The notes under the pieces are model-generated. The model had not been told where the DNA came from, ran no database searches, and saw nothing but the letters and a program-made list of their open reading frames with translations. A stretch of DNA of 64,000 nt, from NCBI GenBank assembly GCA_964017125.1, contig OZ024915.1, positions 22,226,437-22,290,436 of the forward strand, written 5' to 3'. Positions 12,001 through 24,099 of this stretch are shown here, one piece after another; the stretch's first letter is position 1; every line of letters starts with the position of its first letter. This DNA is from Flabesymbios commensalis. Lineage: Eukaryota > Annelida > Polychaeta > Terebellida > Flabelligeridae. The position numbers and the translations under genes are program-made.

Positions 12001-12271
12001 ACCAAGATATGCTATGATTTATATCGATTCTTTTTTAAATGATATCTTCATTTTTATGTGAAAAAACACTTTTGAAACGCCCATAAGCATCCATCGCACT
12101 GCAAATACCTTATATCATCAGCTTCATACTGGAAAGGTGCATCTACCACTTTATAATGTGGCAGATATAACCTGCTAGACGGGTTCTCATCTGATTTCAG
12201 TATCTATAACCAATATTCAACAATATTCAGTTATGTTTATCTATAGTATTAATCCCCGAGCTGTAATAGTA

Positions 12272-12335
12272 AAAATATTTATAATGGCCGTAGACCCATA
12301 ACATAGGTATTCAAATGAAGCGGAAAGAGTTAACT
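12272..12335 (+). repeat. Dispersed repeat (CATAACATAGG.ATTCAAATGAAGCGGAA), copy 2
   Basis: Direct copy of the segment at 11489-11552, diverged at several bases. It abuts the LINE tail that begins at 12334 on the minus strand. Confidence 0.6.
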
Positions 12336-12760
12336 AAACTCTAATTTCACAGGGAAGACGGTTCCACAATTTTGGTGCCGCCACAGAAAAAGACCCTTCA
12401 TCCATCTTGGTCTTAATCCGAGGAACACAAAACACATTTTGATCAGATGATCGAAGATCACGAGTACGGCTCGGAGGCTTTAGATAGATTGGCTGACTGT
12501 TGCATAAGACCTTATAGGTGACTGAACATATCTTAAATACGATTGTAAAGGGTTGAGGAGACCAAAAAGCGAATGCAACGACTAGAGGAGAATGTGTCAC
12601 TACTTGAGCTAGACAGTTTTGAACTCCATGAAGCATGTTTATTTCTCGGTTTGTGACATTATAGAGGATGTCATAGCAATAGTTCAGTTTATTTGAAACC
12701 AAAAACTGTTGCAATGGTTTAAGATACTTCCAATGCAAAATTTTGTATAGCTATCAACAT
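12334..12760 (-). pseudogene. LINE ORF2 C-terminal fragment
   Basis: A 134-codon minus-strand frame carries the conserved tail of CR1-like ORF2 proteins: KLNYCYDILYNVTNREIN (matching the usual L-D-Y-C-N-S-L-L-Y block), LAQVVTHSP, FKICSVTYKVL, RDLRSSDQNVFCVPRIKTK and SVAAPKLWNRLPCEIR. The reverse transcriptase core is absent, as expected of a short 3' insertion. The fragment shares VPRIKTK with the one at 41885-42160, so both come from one subfamily, distinct from the large LINE at 8.1-10.75 kb. Confidence 0.85.
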
Positions 12761-13188
12761 AATTTAAGGTTCCTGAAGCAAAATAAATCGGGCATTTTTA
12801 TTATATATTAGCACTGCAGTTGTTACGTCAGTCCAACTGAGTCACTAAAATACTAGCAATCGCTATAGTATCACGAATCAAGACACAGGCCATTTAAATG
12901 TTAAATTGTTGAAAGAATAATAACTGAAATAAAGAATGTTGTATACTACCTGATGAAGGTGGAGTTGTAATACCAGTCGACACTACCTGTTTTTCGCGGG
13001 TCAGTCAACCATGTCAACAGCGGGACAGTGTCTAGTAATAATGAAAGTACCCACTATGTAATAACGTCACACTGATACGCTGCCCTAACCACGCTTCAGA
13101 AATTATGTTACCGAGATGGTTGGTAGCACACAACCAACAAAAAGGAAAATTAACCAATTAAGCCCCAAGGTATAGCGTTTAAATTTTC
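12761..13188. other. Intergenic, nothing assignable
   Basis: No gene or repeat boundary I can defend. Confidence 0.35.
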
Positions 13189-13239
13189 ACCCACTTGAAG
13201 TTGTGTGTCGCGGTAGCGACACTCAACTTCAAGTGGGTG
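13189..13239. repeat. Short hairpin CACCCACTTGAAGTTG...CAACTTCAAGTGGGTG
   Basis: A near-perfect 51-bp inverted repeat with a GTCGCGGTAGCGAC-type core. Relatives are at 30361-30413 (complete), about 11935-11965 (right half) and 33566-33609 (imperfect). Confidence 0.7.
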
Positions 13240-13364
13240 GCGAATTTTTGGTGGCGAATTTTTGGCGAAAAATTTGTGACCAACTGTTCGTTGATTGATT
13301 TGGTTTTGATGACTAATAAGGGCGATGTCACGGGGCTGGGGACTATATGGCACATTGGCTAAAG

Positions 13365-14335
13365 CCAAATTTGCGAAAGTCTTCTTCAAGCATCCCCGAA
13401 GTTTCCCCAAACGTTTTTATATTTCGCCAAACGTCTCCGTGTTCGCCGAACGTTCTCTCCAAGTTTTGGAAATATTCAAAATTCCCGCGACTATTTGGTG
13501 ACACTGCCATCTTCCCCCAAATCCCACAAATTCGGACAATTTGAGGAACGTTTTTTTCGCTGAATTTTCACGTAATAATCGCCACATGCGCCATTTGCTC
13601 ACTGAGCAGTTGCTAAATAGTCTCCGGTTTGCCAAGTAGTTCGCCTAGTAGTCAACAAATGTTTGCCAAGCGATCTAAAAACAATCAACTTGTTATCGCC
13701 AAATTATCATCGATTCTGCTATTTTTTTTTCACCAAATTGGTCGCTAATTAGTCGTCAACTATAAGTTTGCGACTAATTAGTGATCAAGCGGCGAATCGA
13801 TTGTTGAATAAATGGCGAAATTGTCGATTATACCTTGAATGTTCGGCGAACATTCAGCAAAAATGCCTATATCTGCTATAGAAATGCTAACCGGTATGAC
13901 TGGGCCGCCTAATTCATTTGCTGCGTGAGGCCCAGTCACACTGACCACCATTTTGTTTCCACAGCCAGCTGTGTAAAAACGATATACGCGCTGCCTACCA
14001 AAAAACTCGGATGCCATGAAAATGAGAGTAATATTTAAAGTGCCTTGAAAAACTAGGCCATTTTCAGCAGGCGTAAACTTTTGCTCTTATTAGAACTATT
14101 ACATTTAAAAATGGAGGTCACTGTGTCAGAGCCTTGCGATGTCATCAGGGTATAGAAATGCTTGGCAATTTTTGGTTAAAATATCAGGTCGCGGGAATTT
14201 AGAACATTACAAAAACTTCGAGAGAACGTTCGGCGAACACGGATAAGGTTTGGCAAATGAGAAGAACGTTTTGAGAAACTTAGGGAATGCTTGGATAAGA
14301 TTTGGGGAATTTCACAAAATTTGCATTTGCCAATA
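13365..14335. mobile_element. Fold-back DNA element, about 970 bp, arms about 130 bp
   Basis: The stretch at 13365-13495 is repeated inverted at about 14190-14335. Paired landmarks are CGAACGTTCTCTCC with AGAGAACGTTCGGCGAACAC, and GTGTTCGCCGAACG with CGGCGAACACGG; the outer parts also match (CAAGCATCCCCGAAG against TAGGGAATGCTTGG). The interior is rich in CGCCAAA/GCGAA words and includes a smaller inverted pair around 13740-13790 (GCGACTAATTAG / CTAATTAGTCG). Coding capacity is absent, so it looks like a non-autonomous DNA transposon. Exact ends and target duplication are not resolved. Confidence 0.6.
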
Positions 14336-14924
14336 TCGCCAAATAGTCACGTATTTGTAATTTAGTGAGAGTAAAAGATGTTAGATCGTATATCCCATCA
14401 AACACGATACGTTAACCAAGAAATGAACCAAGTTCGACGTATGTTAAACATAACAAATGATGATAAAAAATAAAACTGCCCCATATGTTGTCAGCATCTT
14501 GAATGGATAAGCTGCAATTAGCTAAACTAAATAATTCATTTTTTTCGTGCATTTACCGATATCACCCAGTCTGTTGGGATCCCATACAGGACAAGTTTTT
14601 CAAGTGATCGAACAATGGAAAATTATGCAATATCGTTTCATTTTGAAATGCGTGCCAATTAAATCTCTCATCAAAAACCTTTGTGGAATTACTCACTTTT
14701 CGAAAATACGATCACACCTTGAAGGTCTTCGTTAATGTTGACTCCTACCAATGTAAAGTATTTGCCAATTTTTATGATAAGTCTTACTCTCTTTATTCGA
14801 AGGACTGAGCATTTGTGCACAGACTGCTTATTTCTTTATAGCCACGAAACGCTGAATAACATGAACTGTGTGCTGGTATAGCCATGCAAACATAATTTGT
14901 TGAGCCACTGTTGTTTTTGATATT
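14336..14924. other. Intergenic, nothing assignable
   Basis: No supported gene; short frames lack any domain. Confidence 0.35.
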
Positions 14925-15115
14925 GGGCTAGCGTCGTAGACGGTGGGCTAACATTAAAACAATATTGATTTACCGTCTCGTGTTTTCCCAGAGGCCCACA
15001 CCCAGCAAAGACCAGACGTTGGCACAATGTCGCTGTAATGTTGGGCCAGCGTCGTAGACGGTGGACCAACATTACAGCAGCATTGGGTCAGCGCCTCGCG
15101 TTTCTTTTCTTGGGT
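14925..15115. repeat. Two adjoining copies of the palindromic GTCGTAGACGGTGG family
   Basis: The core GGGC(T/C)AGCGTCGTAGACGGTGG occurs at about 14926-14950 and again near 15043-15066, each flanked by complementary AATGTTGG/CCAACATT arms. CCCAGCAAAG appears between them, near 15002. The better-preserved 31144-31245 copy defines the family. Confidence 0.65.
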
Positions 15116-16494
15116 GCGCGCAGTAGTAATACTGTTGGTTAAATAATAATGTTTTATATAGAATGCATACAATGTATTCAAAAGTGTTCAATGTTCTCGT
15201 TATACCAGGAAGTTGCATGAGGATTTATTGAAGTGGAGAATTTACAAAGACGTGACACCAGAGCACCTCAATGGGATACATCTCAATTTATGCGCGTCTT
15301 ATGCATGGTCAAGTTTACTAAAATATATGGAGCGGAAAGTCTGTTGCAATAATTAAAAACAACTTTTAAAATTTATTTAACGTATATGTACAGGCCCGTA
15401 TCAGGAAGTTGATTGGGGAGGTGCGTTTCAGTATATTATGGACTTTACGGCCCAAATATTGTATTCTACCCCCTAATTGAAATAACAACTGAATGAAGGC
15501 GATGATTTGTTGATCTCGTCATGTGAAATGCTGAGTCACTATTTCATTGGTCGGGGGTAGAATACCAGACTTGGTCCGACTTTACTTACCATGGCACGGG
15601 CCTGATGTAGGTGATGATAGAGTCGACATCTACCAGCTTGGCCCATTTGCTAGACAGTGTTTAAAAAACTAAAATGATATTATAATATAAAATTCGTGAT
15701 TATGTTGACAGTATCATTATGACAATATGATGTCTAATGACACGTGCTTTACACTGTACGTTTATTGCTGACATTGCAGGGAAATTTATTTTGCGCTCAA
15801 CGCAAAATAAATGTTTATAGTGCATATAATACATAAAATATAGTGCATATATACATATAATATAAAATTTTATTTTATTTTGAGATGCTGAAGATCTTGT
15901 CGGAATAATACAAAATTCACCAGCTATAAGACTGGGTTGTCACATATGCTGTGATACTTCTGAATTGCAGATACCGTTATATCTATTATGGAGCAGATAA
16001 GTGAATCATTTCAATAACACGCCTTTTGATGTCTGTTTCATGACATTACTATGTAAACTGTTCCATGCACCTAAATTGCATGGATCATGGGGAATCATTT
16101 GTGGTCGATTGACACAGAATATAATAGGTGACAACCAGTCTATTATACCGGGCGTATTAACTGAATGAAGTAGGTGCGTATACTACAGTGAGGAACTACT
16201 TTCCCCTCTATATGAACGATTTTTATATATATCCTAAATCTGTAAATCATAGCTTATACAAACATGGTTAAAGGGTTAAAAGTGAAAAATTTCGTTAATC
16301 AATTTCAGATTTGATTCGTAAATCGCCAAAATTGTACTGAACAAATTGTTATCGTAATTATTAAACTGACTTCATAATCAGATTTTTTATATCTATTTAT
16401 ATTAAACCTTTCAATGCCGAGGAAATATACTTGTATAATAATAAACCATTGAGACCAAAGGGTTTTTCAATTTGAATCAACCATCATAGATACT
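15116..16494. other. Intergenic, nothing assignable
   Basis: AT-rich, no gene or clear repeat. A small inverted pair, TTTATTTTGCG / CGCAAAATAAA, sits at about 15784-15811. Confidence 0.4.
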
Positions 16495-16630
16495 TAGCTC
16501 TTTCCGCTTCATTTGAATACATATCTTAGGGCTCTTTTAGTACGGTGATTGACTTTAGACGTCAGAATCTGACGTCTTTTGACGTCAGATTCTGTCATTT
16601 AAAATCGGTCTACGCGCTGGAAGAGTAACA
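16495..16630. repeat. Diverged relative of the TTAA MITE
   Basis: The inverted core GACGTCAGAATCTGACGTC is followed by GACGTCAGATTCTG, as in the 11387-11488 MITE, but the outer arms are eroded. The adjoining CTCTTTCCGCTTCATTTGAAT is the inverse of the repeat next to that MITE, so the two loci share a larger unit. Confidence 0.6.
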
Positions 16631-17897
16631 AACCCGTCTATTTGCACATAATCAGGTAACTGCTATGTTTCTAAAATTGTATTTATTCTTTTAGAAAGAA
16701 ATGCTGGTACTTCGGTGAGACAATGCATTATATTAGGGCTATGTTTGTTAATCAATGTCTAACCACGTGAAATCAATCGCCAAAACAGTCATATTGTGCA
16801 CTGGCTAACTGTTACTATATATTGCTGTCGTCATCGTGGTCACAAAGTGCAGACATACTTTATACAGCGACGCAAAACTATATCCACTTATTCCTGAAAT
16901 GGTCAGAGCGTGATCATATATATACAATTAGCTTGACCATGTTTATTGTCATCAAGTAATAATTATGAGAGAAATTGGTATAGTATCTAACAATACATAA
17001 TATGCTGTGTTACCATGGTTACTGTTTTATATTATCATATTCGATGTGTGTGATGATTAATATGATTGGCTTTGCTCAATGTATAATAATAGAGCAACAC
17101 GTGTTTCATTGTCATGTTTAAATTTATCTCAAGAAATATTTTTTTTCTTGTAGAACAACCCTGCATTTAGCATGTTTAGTGGTTTGGATCTCAGCTGCTG
17201 TTACTGGTTGTGAAGTAGGCATAGACATCAATTTATTGATTTGTGTATTGCCCCATCACCTTTTACAACCGGTGCGTTTATAAAAAGGAGTTTGTATTGA
17301 CGGTTATCAGGCTAGGTGTGTTAACACCGGCTGTTTGCCGTGTTGTCCTCTGCGAGGCCGTGGATGGATGTATTTGATTTACCCGAAAAATCCACCATGA
17401 CGGTAACTGAGAGCGATCCCGACCCCAAGGACCGAAAAATGTCCATAACTTTTTAATGACTGTGCCACATCTGAGCTGAGCATGCGGGCATGGAACTGAA
17501 ATGTTACTGATTAAAAAACAACAACTATTTTTGACCTGATTACTCCCCGATATTTTCGATATGCCAGTCCAAAGAAATGTCCAACGATTTTGTACGCGGT
17601 AAATCCGAGGCTGAAACCTGTTTCAGCCACTGGGGCTAACCGGCTGTCACATCTCGCTCCAGACGCTGATCCAATGCTGGTTTTGTGCTGGTCCAGCGTC
17701 GAAGACGCTGCACCAGCACAAAAACAACTTTGGCTGAGATATTGTCGCAAACGGAAGAGCGATTCACTAGCCACATTCATACCAGCAACATACCAGCATT
17801 GGATACAAAAGCGAACGCAATGAAATAGACGTGGATTTCCAATTTGAGGAGAGGGAACATTGGAATAAATATGTCCCTCGTTGTTCCACAATCCTGT

Positions 17898-17978
17898 AAA
17901 AAGAAATGAATGGAGTTTTAGGCCACCTTTGTAAACTTGGCCAGGAGAACCTCCTGAGGATGGTGAGATGAATGAGAT
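17898..17978 (-). repeat. SINE, 3' part, left of a fold-back insertion
   Basis: Minus-strand SINE tail: AGGCCACCTTTGT, GGCCAGGAGAACCTCC and TGAGGATGGTGAGATGAATG. The copy breaks off in the middle and resumes at 24875 in the same orientation, showing that the DNA between was inserted later. Confidence 0.8.
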
Positions 17979-18099
17979 AGTTAGGCTGACTGGTTGTTAT
18001 ATATGAAGGAATTGTTCATTTAATGATAAAAGCATGAAATTTTACATGCTGTAAGAGAACACCCTTAAGAATGTTTTCAGCTATAGGGCCATCAAAAAA

Positions 18100-19300
18100 A
18101 TGACCTGTGATCTCGCTGGCGGCCATTTTACAAAATGGCCGCCAAAATGTATATAAGTGTCAATATCTCAGCGCCTAATCCACTTAGAATTGAGATATTT
18201 TAGTCTAAGTATACAATTTCAGGGGTACTGATAATAAATAAAGTATTTTTAAACACTTTATTCGAACACAGAGCATTTTAATGACTTTAATGGCAGCTAT
18301 TTTACAAAATGGCTGACCAAATATATGATAAGTGTCTATAATTTTTATGCCAGCTTCTAGTCCACAAATATTCTGAATATCTATGTCTAAACATATATTT
18401 TGAAGACCACTTGTCACAAAACAAAATATTTTTAAGAGACAAAAAAAATGTTTGACTACAGTGGTGGCCATTTTAAAAATGGCCGACAAAGTCCACATAC
18501 GACGCGTGTCAATATCTCAGCTTCTAATCCACCTAAAATCGTAATATTGTTATCTAAATATACATTTTCAGGGGTACTGATAAAGAATAAACATTTGTAA
18601 ACACATTAATCCAACAGAATAACAAACATTTTACTGACTCTAGTGGTGGCCATTCTACAAAATGGCCGACCAAATCTGAGTACGTATCAATATCTCAGCT
18701 TCTAATCCACCTCAAATCGAAATATTTTTTATCTAAATATACATTTTCAGGGGTACTAATACTAAACACATTAATCCAAGAAAAAATATTTTTACTGACT
18801 CCATTGGTGGTCATTGTACAAACTGGCCCGACCAAATCTACATGTATACGTGTCAATATCACAGCTTATAATCCAAGTAAAATCGGAATATTTGTATCTG
18901 AATATACATTTTCAGAGGAACTGATAAAAAAGTATTTTTAGAAATTTTAATCAAACAAAAGAATATTTTCATGAATTTAATGGCAGCCAGTTTACAAAAA
19001 GGCCGGCCGAATATATTTAGGTGTCAATATCAGCTAACTATGAATTTATAAGCGATTTTTATACAACAAAAAACATTTTACAGACCACAACTACGGGCAT
19101 TTAAAAAAATAGCTATTTTAATAGATATATGTTTCAACACTGTCTCATACTCGAGGGCAAGGATTACAAAAAATAGACCCTAAACACTTTAATTCTACAG
19201 AAGAATTCAATGGCAGTCATATAATTGTCGGTCAAAAATATATAAAATAAATGTAGATCAATTTCTTAGATTTCCTGATAATTTTTAGTTATATAGTCCA
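18100..19300 (+). repeat. Tandem array, about six units of roughly 170-180 bp (left arm)
   Basis: The word GT(G/A)TCAATATCTCAG recurs at about 18157, 18507, 18686 and 18855, with weaker units at about 18335 and 19021. Each unit includes ACATTTTCAGGGGTACTGATA and a GGCCATTTTACAAAATGGCC-type dyad. Divergence grows toward the inner side. Confidence 0.75.
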
Positions 19301-19472
19301 GTTACCGGTGATATGCTCTATGAAGAACCCTTGAAGTTATTCGATAAAAGTAGGACATAAGGCTTCCTCCAGTCGCGATATTGCCATGAATGTGCAGAAA
19401 GCGACGCAAATTATATTCACCCATAATCCAATCACAATGTAATTGTTGTATCTAAATATAATTTGTAAGTGG

Positions 19473-19560
19473 CAGTGGCGTATCCAGAAATAAATTAAGG
19501 AGGGGGGGGGGGTGCTCAGACTTCAAAGAAACCATTCAACAGCAGTGACCTACATGTATA
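19473..19560 (+). repeat. Possible hAT-type terminus followed by a poly-G run
   Basis: CAGTGGCGTATCCAG followed by a run of G's is the usual look of one end of hAT-type non-autonomous elements in animals. I could not find the matching right end or an 8-bp duplication, so the extent is open. Confidence 0.35.
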
Positions 19561-19827
19561 GGGGGCATGCCTCCGCAAAATTTTGAAAAAATAAACATCA
19601 AATAGTGCGATTTCGTGGTATCTTTGCTGTAAAACGAAGATATGAGATACTAGCTGAAATGTCAGTTTTAACTTAATGACAGATTAACCTAGCCTACCCT
19701 AGTCCAACTATTTAAGCTAACACAACCAAACAATGGAAAAAAAACACGTAAACATGATCATTATCTCATTTAGTAGCGAGTGCAACTACTAGGCATATTA
19801 AATGAGCTAGATAAAAATAAACAGCTG

Positions 19828-19905
19828 TCGATCCAATGTTGCGTTAATGTTTGGACAGCGTAGCAGACGGTGGAGCAACAATAATATTAATCAAACGTTG
19901 GGTCA
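19828..19905. repeat. Palindromic-family copy (AGCGTAGCAGACGGTGG core)
   Basis: CAATGTTGCGTTAATG, a GGACAGCGTAGCAGACGGTGG core and CAAACGTTGGGTCA follow the layout of the 31144-31245 family with eroded arms. Confidence 0.5.
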
Positions 19906-20589
19906 CCCTCATTGTGGTAATAATTAAGCAACCTTGTTTGTGGAATGCCGAGTATGCAATTATGTACGGCCTAATTATGCAACACTCATCTATTCAAAGT
20001 GATAACATGTCATTGAAAAAAGTTGTGGACCATTAAAATGCTTACAACGTTTACTAATGATCACTTAAAATTCCTGAGATATTTATTTTTATTTCACCCT
20101 TATCAATTTGCCACTCTCCCCTATGGCAGAATATTTTTTTAATGCAAATGTTATATTCCAGCTCATCATCAGTTAGGCCTATATCAGATATTTGTTTTAG
20201 TATTGGTTGTAGTTCCTCATTTTTAAAACAACTTTACTGCCAATTTTTAATTCTTATTCTTGATTTCGTCTCTGGTAAATATAAAACTGTTGAGTCCCAG
20301 CTGTATCTGAATTATTTCGTGGCAGTGGCTATACTGGAGGTCTATATATTGCACTGAGAAAATACGAGAGATTCAAATAAGCCCTAAAACAATTAAATTT
20401 TGGAAAAATTGAAAAAGCGACCCTGTTTTTTATCCATTTGTTCTCAAAACTGAGTCTCAGAGATGATATCTCTTGAGAAATAAATTCGCCATCACCCAGG
20501 TGAAAGAATCATGGTAATTGAGGAATAATCTTTATCCCGTGGTACTTATTATTTTATTTTATGCAACCCCAAGTGCTTGAGAGGGCAGC

Positions 20590-20910
20590 GGGCGGGGGCC
20601 CTAGGGTAGTGGTTAGCACCGCTGCCTTTCACGCCAGAGTTCGGGGTTCGGTTCCCGGCACCGGCGGTTTGAAGGAAACAAAAAAATGTTTCTTCCCCAT
20701 CCACGTGTGAAAGTTAGTATTGTGGGGAGCCTCCGTAACCGAGAGGTAGCGTGCTCGGCCTCAGACCGCCAGGGCTCGAATTTCGAATCCTGTGTCTGGA
20801 GGACAGTGTCATCTCAATCATCTCACCATCCTCAGGAGGTTCTCCTGGCTCAGTTTATCCTATATGTGCACAAAGGTGGCCTAAAGCCCGATTCATTTCA
20901 TTTCATTTTT
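20590..20910 (+). mobile_element. Full-length dimeric tRNA-derived SINE with 13-bp target duplications
   Basis: The direct repeats TTGAGAGGGCAGC at 20577-20589 and 20911-20923 bracket the element exactly. The first head has pol III box A-like TAGTGGTTAGCACCGCTGCC and box B-like GGGTTCGGTTCCC; it looks closest to tRNA-Glu, though the anticodon stem is imperfect. A linker follows (GAAACAAAAAAATGTTTCTTCC...). The second head has GTAACCGAGAGGTAGCGTGC and AGGGCTCGAATTTCG. The tail contains CCATCCTCAGGAGG and GCACAAAGGTGGCC and ends in CATTT-type repeats. Because one duplication flanks both heads, the dimer moved as a unit. Confidence 0.88.
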
Positions 20911-21004
20911 TTGAGAGGGCAGCACGTCCAACTCTAAGCCGTTGTCCGTTTTAAGCGATCCCCATAGCCTACTGTGGATTGTGCTCGTGGTGTGTTATAA
21001 TTAT

Positions 21005-21140
21005 CACAGGTTAGGATAGTCTATGATAATTACTATCAAGCTTAGCATATCTACTTTGGAACAACGTTGTTTCAAGGTAGTCTATGATAATTATCATGAA
21101 TGTTAGCATATTTATTCTCCATAACGTTGTTTCAAGTTTC
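21005..21140 (+). repeat. Two-unit tandem repeat of about 70 bp
   Basis: GATAGTCTATGATAATTA...TTAGCATAT...AACGTTGTTTCAAG occurs twice in a row (first unit about 21015-21076, second about 21077-21136). Non-coding. Confidence 0.6.
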
Positions 21141-24000
21141 GCTCAACGTTTCAATTATTGGCCAAGACTAACACAAAGTTGACATATTTTACTCTGTTTC
21201 TTTTCAAAAAAAAAAAATGAATGTTTGAAAAATATGTCCATCTCACACTAATTAAGGGTGGACAGGAGAAAGAAAACCATTCGCAACAAATTCTTACTTT
21301 TAGGTGCTCTGAATGGGCAAATTTTAAAGATCTGCATTGTAAAAATTTGCTTCTGTCGCCACATAGGGGCTATGTGGCTATCGTTTATTTGACTTTCAGT
21401 TAAAAACATGCAAAAATGGTACATTATCATTATTATTAATTGGGTATTTTTTTGAACAGGTCAATAACTTTATTTGACGGGAACAGGTCGAGACGACCTC
21501 TACAATGCCTGTCAACCATATTAGTGAATTAAAATTATATAATGACAGTATAATATATGACAGTATAATATAAAACCAACTATTCACTGGCTATAGGTGT
21601 TGCCATACTTATCATGTAAGGCAGCATCAAATCCAGTGTTTAAAATGGCAATGCTTTTGTGTACATGCTAATTTAAAATGTACATACATAGTATAGATTA
21701 TAAATTTTGCGATATGTACACATAAAATAAAATAACCGATAATTGTCTGTCATCTGTTTCCCGCACCAAAACCAGAGATAAAATAGCTACACTGTACTCT
21801 ACACAGTGTAGCAAAAAAGGACACTCTGGAAAACGTAGAAACCTAATTAAAACCTCTGAATCCTTTAGTTGTTTACTATATAAAAGGACAGACAACTAGG
21901 GTATGTGTAAAGGGAAAATAGTAAAAACTAATGACACTCTTAATTTTACCATGGGCCTACATACATCCCTAAATAAAAGTAATACTATAAACCTAGAATT
22001 CATCTACTGACGTCAGCTCATATAGCCGTCGCGCAGCCGAAATATTCTGAGAAGTACCACATATGCAATATTAGACTGGAGGGAAAACAATCCCAAACTC
22101 AAGGAGTAAATCAGTTGATTAGAGATCTTTGAAATTCAGCGTAAGGACCCACCTCGTCTGGAAACAAAAGTGACTGAAAAATCACTAAACCTAAAAATAA
22201 AACAGAAAAAAACAAATAATCATTTTGAGGGGAACAGCCATCCATGCCATGTGGTAATACTCTAAGTCAGATCATGACAAGCGTGATCATGTAGAGTGAT
22301 GTCGGTCTGCTCTGAACAGTATCAGAGACTGTCTCCGGCCTGAATTCGAGCCAGGCGGAGAACACAATGCAACATTCGCAGATTATCGTTCATAGGTCGA
22401 TCACTTAAGGTGCCATTTGTGCTGGATGTATAGATATATATTCAATACACTAGTATAAGTTAGGCGGGGCGGTTCGTCAGCTGCCAACACATGAGTATCG
22501 ACAACGGAGCCCTCCGTCCTTAGTCATGCGTGGCTGGTGACAGCTCAAATAGCCGTCTCACAGCCGATTGAAATTGCACAGGTAGTTTGAGACACAAAAT
22601 ATTCCGCTATATTCGACAATTTCCACAAGCACAAGCCAGGCTCCAGGTACATCGATTATTCACATCAAATAAGTTTACCATGGTGAGATATAATTCATTC
22701 GGGTTCTTCTTAAAAATCTGCAAGCTGCTAGCATCTTGGATATACAAAAGGTGAAGTGTACCATAAGCGAGCAGTGCGATAAAATAAGTAGAATGATTTA
22801 AAAAACGGCATCTTAATAATTCAGACTAATTATATTGGTAGAAAACTCATTTTAGATAGTTATCATTAGAATCAAACATTGTTACCATTGAAACCTTCTG
22901 TTTAATATGAAAATATATATAGTTTTTAACCTGTTCTTGCTACAAATAAAATAGTTTATAGATCAAAGAGCTTTTATCTTGCCTACTTCACTTCTCAGCT
23001 CCCATTGTCTGTTGGCACTTACACTAATTCACAATATCCAAACTGACCAGATATTACTATATGTGACAGTAAGGTTTGTTTTTAACTTGGATAATTATGT
23101 GTTTGTTCATTATGAATACACATACTATTTACATGAATTCTCTCTCATTAATAGCGTCAGGTATGAAATTATAGTCTAACTTATTAGGCCCAGCAAACAT
23201 AAGAAGCCGGATAACCCCCCCCCCCCCACCCCGGGTAATTTTGTGGAGTGTATGACTGATGTAGCTTGTCTAAAACTCTTCCATAAATAAAATGATCACT
23301 GTTCAGAGTATTATGGTGAAAAAGATAGATGGCTAACAGGGTGTTTGGCTTTGAGCTTTAGTGCATATACAGCTTGATCTGTGTTAAAATAATGACAGAG
23401 GTTGTTGCCCAACCTTGTAGAACTGTTTATGACACTACCATTGTGATAATACACAGTGCCAATTTATATAGAGCCTCAACCAGTTCTTTATCTTGTTGTG
23501 GATCAGCACTACGCTGATGTCTCCTTTTTTCGTCAAGTTATCACCTTTTCTTGTCTGGCGCGGTTGTAGAGGTTCATTTACCATGTTTATAACACACCAA
23601 TATGGTACTTGGCCTTCTAAATAATAACATCATCTTTGCATAGTTCAGCCAGCATACTTGCATCTTGTAAGTGTCGGGCATATTTTCTGACCGGAGCATC
23701 AAGATCAAGCGTATGGTACAATAATTCTGTGTCTGTTGTTGGTTCCATACAAAAAAACAGATCTGTCATGCCACTATTTTGACGAAACTAGGGCCTATAT
23801 GCCCTATCCTTTGGAAACTTAATGTAATGTCTGCTAATGCTGTTTTTCTCTTATCAGTTTGTTCAAACCTAGTCTTGTTAAATTGTAAATAAAATTCATC
23901 AAGCCATTTGCCTTTTTGGTTTTAAACGTTCCGCCTAGTCAAGTAGCAGTAGACGGAAAATAATATTTGATGGCAAATATCATTTTTTAATGCTACCGAT
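21141..24000. other. Interior of the fold-back element, nothing assignable
   Basis: No transposase, other protein or RNA gene that I can support. A pair of similar short segments, CAGCTCATATAGCCGTCGCG near 22014 and CAGCTCAAATAGCCGTCTCA near 22540, and a poly-C run near 23215 are the only irregularities noted. Confidence 0.4.
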
Positions 24001-24099
24001 CACAGCCTGTATCAACCAAAAAGCATCACCATGCATATCTTATCTGCATTCATATTAATGTGGCGATGATTTGTAAATAAATCAATAGAACGATAAAAT

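Noticed and set aside
15784-15811. CRISPR-like or regulatory inverted repeat
   Set aside because: A lone short AT-rich dyad; eukaryotic context and no repeat-spacer structure anywhere in the window.
20595-20670. Possible tRNA-Glu gene (TTC anticodon)
   Set aside because: Box A and B are good, but the acceptor and anticodon stems do not pair properly. The sequence is the first head of a SINE bounded by a target duplication.
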